Below, piece by piece: positions 14,619 to 16,885 of a stretch of 16,885 nucleotides of DNA. Location of the stretch: NCBI GenBank assembly GCA_020851015.1, contig JADZDN010000219.1, forward strand, positions 1 to 16,885, in the 5' to 3' direction. The notes under the pieces are model-generated. The model was not told the DNA's origin, did not search any database, and saw nothing but the letters and a program-made list of their open reading frames with translations. Origin of the DNA: Alphaproteobacteria bacterium. Lineage in GTDB: Bacteria > Pseudomonadota > Alphaproteobacteria > JAEULC01. Each line of letters opens with the position of its first letter. Position 1 is the stretch's first letter. Made by a program: the position numbers and the translations under genes.

Positions 14619-15125
14619 ATGATTCCGATCCTGGTGTCGATCGTCGGTGCGCTGGCGGGAAAAGCGGTCGTCTCCGCGGTCGAATGGATGGCCGAGGACA
14701 AGCCCGCGCAGGGCGGGTCGGTCGTCAAGAGCGACGTGCGCGGGCAGGGGCTGTCGAACGAGGCGACGAAGGTCACGATCAGCCCGGCGGCACAGCAGAA
14801 GAGCATCGCCACGCGCTACGATCCTGCGCGGCTCTCGCCGCAGCGCCTGGGCAACCTCGCCGACGAACTCAAGACCAACGGCGCGATCTCGGCCGCCGAC
14901 CTTGCGCTGATGATGCGCGTCGCCCAGGACGCGCGCCAGTCGGACGCCGCCAACAAGGTCGGCAATTCCTACCTGAACCCGCGCAACATGGTCGCCGAGA
15001 TGGACCGCATGGCGGACCAGCGCCTCCGGGCCGGCGACAAGGCCGAGGCGGCGCAATACCAGAAGCTCTCCGTCCTGCTGAAGGACATCAAGGCCAAGGG
15101 CGGCACCGCCACCTCGACCGTCTGA
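14619..15125 (+). CDS. Small conserved-looking protein of unknown function
   Basis: I do not recognise this 168-residue protein. Residues 3-20 (PILVSIVGALAGKAVVSA) are hydrophobic and small-residue-rich, suggesting a membrane-inserting or helix-packing N-terminus rather than a classic signal peptide. A Lys/Gln/Ser-rich linker follows. Residues 68-100 include YDPARLSPQRLGNLADELK and GAISAADLALMMR, a compact helical unit with the look of a conserved domain. Residues 123-157 are charged and helical, and the tail is GGTATSTV. The start is ATG at 14619 with GGAGA six bases upstream; an in-frame ATG at 14511 would add 36 residues of non-conserved appearance including three Cys, and it lies inside the inverted repeat. 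It is convergent with the RutE-like gene, 7 bp away, and divergent from the glycosyltransferase-like gene. Upstream, 14541-14570 is AT-rich but shows no clear promoter. Confidence 0.72.
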   Translation: MIPILVSIVGALAGKAVVSAVEWMAEDKPAQGGSVVKSDVRGQGLSNEATKVTISPAAQQKSIATRYDPARLSPQRLGNLADELKTNGAISAADLALMMRVAQDARQSDAANKVGNSYLNPRNMVAEMDRMADQRLRAGDKAEAAQYQKLSVLLKDIKAKGGTATSTV

Positions 15126-15132
15126 TCCCGCG

Positions 15133-15714
15133 CTACGCGATGCGGCACGCCTCGTCGAAGGTCAGGCGCGGGTTGCGCGGTCGCAGCTTGGCCGGGTCGC
15201 CGTAGCCCAGATTGCACAGGAAGTTCGATTTGACCTTCCCGTCGGGGAAGAAGGCGGCGTCGACCTTGGCGTTGTCGAAGCCCGACATCGGCCCGCAGTC
15301 GAGGCCCAGCGCGCGCGCGGCCAGGATGAAATAGGCGCCCTGCAGCGAGCCGTTGCGGAACGCCGCGGTGCCGGCCGCGGCCGGATTGCCGACGAAGTTC
15401 TTCTTCATGTCGGCCTGCGGGTAGAGCCGGGGCAGATGCTCGAAGAATTCGGTGTCGTGGCCGATGATCGCGGTCGCCGGCGCCGCCATGGTCTTTTCCA
15501 GGTTGCCCGGGCTCAAGGCCGGCCTCAGCTTCTCCTTCGCCGCCGCCGAGCGCACGAACACGATGCGCGCCGGCATGCAGTTGGCGCTGGTGGGCGCCCA
15601 GCGGGCCAGCTCCCACGCCTGCCGCAGCAGGTCGTCGCCGACCGGCCTGTCCAGCCAGCCGTTATGCGTGCGCGCGTCGCGGAACAGCGCGTCGAGCGCC
15701 TTGTCGTCGATCAT
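15133..15714 (-). CDS. rutE: Malonic semialdehyde reductase, RutE-type nitroreductase
   Basis: This 193-residue flavin enzyme closely follows the RutE/HadB subgroup of the nitroreductase family, which reduces malonic semialdehyde to 3-hydroxypropionate in uracil breakdown. Visible signatures are [16 protein letters not shown] (10-25), [18 protein letters not shown] (39-56), [14 protein letters not shown] (66-79), [20 protein letters not shown] (118-137), [12 protein letters not shown] (140-151) and [13 protein letters not shown] (162-174). The length equals that of characterised RutE. The start ATG at 15712-15714 has AAGGGAG ten bases upstream. The gene lies 21 bp after a Zn-dependent carbamoylase-family gene on the same strand and is probably co-transcribed with it. 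No other rut genes are in view, so the semialdehyde could instead come from beta-alanine transamination. A broader quinone or nitro reductase role is less likely given the motif match. Confidence 0.87.
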   Translation of the reverse strand: MIDDKALDALFRDARTHNGWLDRPVGDDLLRQAWELARWAPTSANCMPARIVFVRSAAAKEKLRPALSPGNLEKTMAAPATAIIGHDTEFFEHLPRLYPQADMKKNFVGNPAAAGTAAFRNGSLQGAYFILAARALGLDCGPMSGFDNAKVDAAFFPDGKVKSNFLCNLGYGDPAKLRPRNPRLTFDEACRIA

Positions 15715-15735
15715 CGTCGGTCAGCTCCCTTGGGG

Positions 15736-16885
15736 TCAGAGGACGGCGCGCTCGATCATCGCGCGCAGCAGCACGTCGCAGCCCGCCGCGAGGTCCTGCG
15801 GCGTGGCCGATTCGACTTCGTTGTGGCTGATGCCGTCGGCGCAGGGTACGAAGATCATGCCGGTCGGCGCGACCTTGTTGATGTGGCAGGCGTCGTGCCC
15901 GGCGCCGGAGACGATTTCCATGCTGCCGAAACCGCATGCGCCGGCGGCCTTGCGCACGGCGGCGACGCAATCCCCGTCGAACACCACCGGCTTCGTGTGC
16001 ACAACCTGCTTCAGCTCGTGTGCCAGGCCCAGCTCGCCGCAGACCGCGGCCAGCGCCGCCTCCAGCGAATCTTTCATCCGCACCAGCGCCGCGTCGCTCG
16101 GATGGCGCAGGTCGACGGTGAAGTGGACCTTGCCCGGAATGGTGTTGCGCGAGGCGGGGCTGACCTTCAGCACGCCGACGGTGCTGACGCCGTGCGGCGC
16201 GTGCGCCAGCGCGATCGCGTTGATGCGGTCGACCAGCCGCGCCGCGCCCAGCAGCGCGTCGTGCCGGCGCGGCATCGGCGTGGTGCCGGCATGCGCCTCC
16301 TGGCCGGTGATCGTCACGTCGAACCAGCGCTGGCCCTGCGCGCCGGTGACGACGCCGATCGTGCGTTTCTCCGCCTCCAGGATCGGTCCCTGCTCGATAT
16401 GCGCCTCGAAAAACGCGCGGAACTTCTGCCCGCCGCAGGGCCGGTCGCCCAGGTAGCCGATGCGCTCCAGCTCCTCGCCCATCGTCTTGCCCTGGTCGTC
16501 GGCGATGGCGTGGGCATATTCCTCGGTGTAGGCGCCGGCGAAGACGCCCGAGGCCGTCATCGACGGCGCGAAGCGCGAGCCCTCCTCGTTGGTCCACACC
16601 GTCACCTCGATCGGCGCGTCGGTCTCGTAGCCATGGTCGTTCAAGGTGCGCACGACCTCGAGCCCGGCCAGCACGCCATAGACCCCGTCGAACTTCCCGC
16701 CCGTGGGCTGGGTGTCGAGATGGCTGCCGGTGACGACGGGCGCCAGGCCGGGGTCGCGCCCCGGGCGCCGCGCGAAGATGTTGCCCATGCGGTCGACGCT
16801 GACGGTGCAGCCCGCCTCCTTGCACCACCGCACGAACAGGTCGCGCCCCTGCTTGTCCAGGTCGGTCAGCGCCAGGCGGCACGAG
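15736..16885 (-). CDS. Zn-dependent amidohydrolase (beta-ureidopropionase / N-carbamoyl-L-amino acid hydrolase family), 5' end cut by window edge
   Basis: The visible 382 residues belong to the M20-like carbamoylase family that removes the carbamoyl group from N-carbamoyl amino acids, ureidopropionate or allantoate. Two-metal-site motifs are present in order: GSHLDTQPTGGKFDG (first His and bridging Asp), TNEEGSRFAPSM (Glu pair), FFEAHIEQGP (His), GQEAHAGTTPM, DLRHPSD, and SGAGHDACHIN (last His). KVSPASRNTIPG and GISHNEVE are also family hallmarks. Members are about 410-420 residues, so some 30 N-terminal residues lie beyond 16885; the in-frame GTG at 16833 is internal, because the preceding codons (reading SCRLALTDLDKQGRDLF) continue the family sequence. 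The neighbour is a RutE-type reductase, which favours beta-ureidopropionase activity (N-carbamoyl-beta-alanine to beta-alanine), but substrate choice within this family is hard to predict from sequence. Confidence 0.88.
   Translation of the reverse strand, partial: SCRLALTDLDKQGRDLFVRWCKEAGCTVSVDRMGNIFARRPGRDPGLAPVVTGSHLDTQPTGGKFDGVYGVLAGLEVVRTLNDHGYETDAPIEVTVWTNEEGSRFAPSMTASGVFAGAYTEEYAHAIADDQGKTMGEELERIGYLGDRPCGGQKFRAFFEAHIEQGPILEAEKRTIGVVTGAQGQRWFDVTITGQEAHAGTTPMPRRHDALLGAARLVDRINAIALAHAPHGVSTVGVLKVSPASRNTIPGKVHFTVDLRHPSDAALVRMKDSLEAALAAVCGELGLAHELKQVVHTKPVVFDGDCVAAVRKAAGACGFGSMEIVSGAGHDACHINKVAPTGMIFVPCADGISHNEVESATPQDLAAGCDVLLRAMIERAVL

Noticed and set aside
1..16885. tRNA, rRNA, CRISPR array, insertion sequence or phage genes
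   Set aside because: No transposase, integrase, spaced repeats or RNA-gene-like sequence was recognised on either strand by eye. A covariance search would be needed to exclude small RNAs.

Overview
The window is GC-rich DNA, densely coded on both strands, with no rRNA, tRNA, CRISPR array or insertion sequence that I can see. GTG and TTG starts are frequent, four-base stop/start overlaps are common, and the gene families are those of soil or plant-associated Proteobacteria. I infer an alphaproteobacterium, probably near Rhodospirillales or Reyranella-like lineages; this comes from protein style, not from a marker gene.

Positions 1-8421, all on the minus strand, hold a LysR regulator followed by a seven-gene operon. 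The order in the direction of transcription is: LysR (8421-7504), periplasmic peptide-type binding protein (7360-5831), two permeases (5786-4779 and 4782-3856), two ATPases (3859-2888 and 2891-1884), a C45-type N-terminal-nucleophile amidase/acyltransferase (1887-757) and an AtuA-family protein (728 to beyond the window edge). From the first permease to the C45 enzyme every junction is a 4-bp overlap. I read it as an import-and-breakdown unit: a Dpp/Opp-type ABC transporter brings in an unknown amide or peptide-like compound, the C45 enzyme cleaves it, and the AtuA-family protein acts on a product.

Positions 8458-15125 are a mixed block. It starts with a 111-residue piece of an RTX exoprotein C-terminus that looks like a gene remnant. 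Then come an unrecognised 307-residue protein (minus strand), a divergent NAD-binding epimerase/dehydratase whose catalytic Tyr and Lys are both His, a class-B asparagine synthase, and a convergent two-domain protein with a glycosyltransferase-like N-terminus and a FAS1-like C-terminus. A small conserved-looking protein of unknown function ends the block. The epimerase, AsnB and glycosyltransferase-like genes together suggest surface sugar modification, possibly amidation, but this is inference.

Positions 15133-16885 (minus strand) hold a RutE-type malonic semialdehyde reductase downstream of a Zn-dependent N-carbamoyl amino acid hydrolase / beta-ureidopropionase family gene that is cut by the window end. 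The pair fits the late steps of pyrimidine (uracil) breakdown.

Most likely to repay a second look: the transporter-C45-AtuA operon, the glycosyltransferase-FAS1 fusion, the epimerase with an altered active site, and the RTX remnant.
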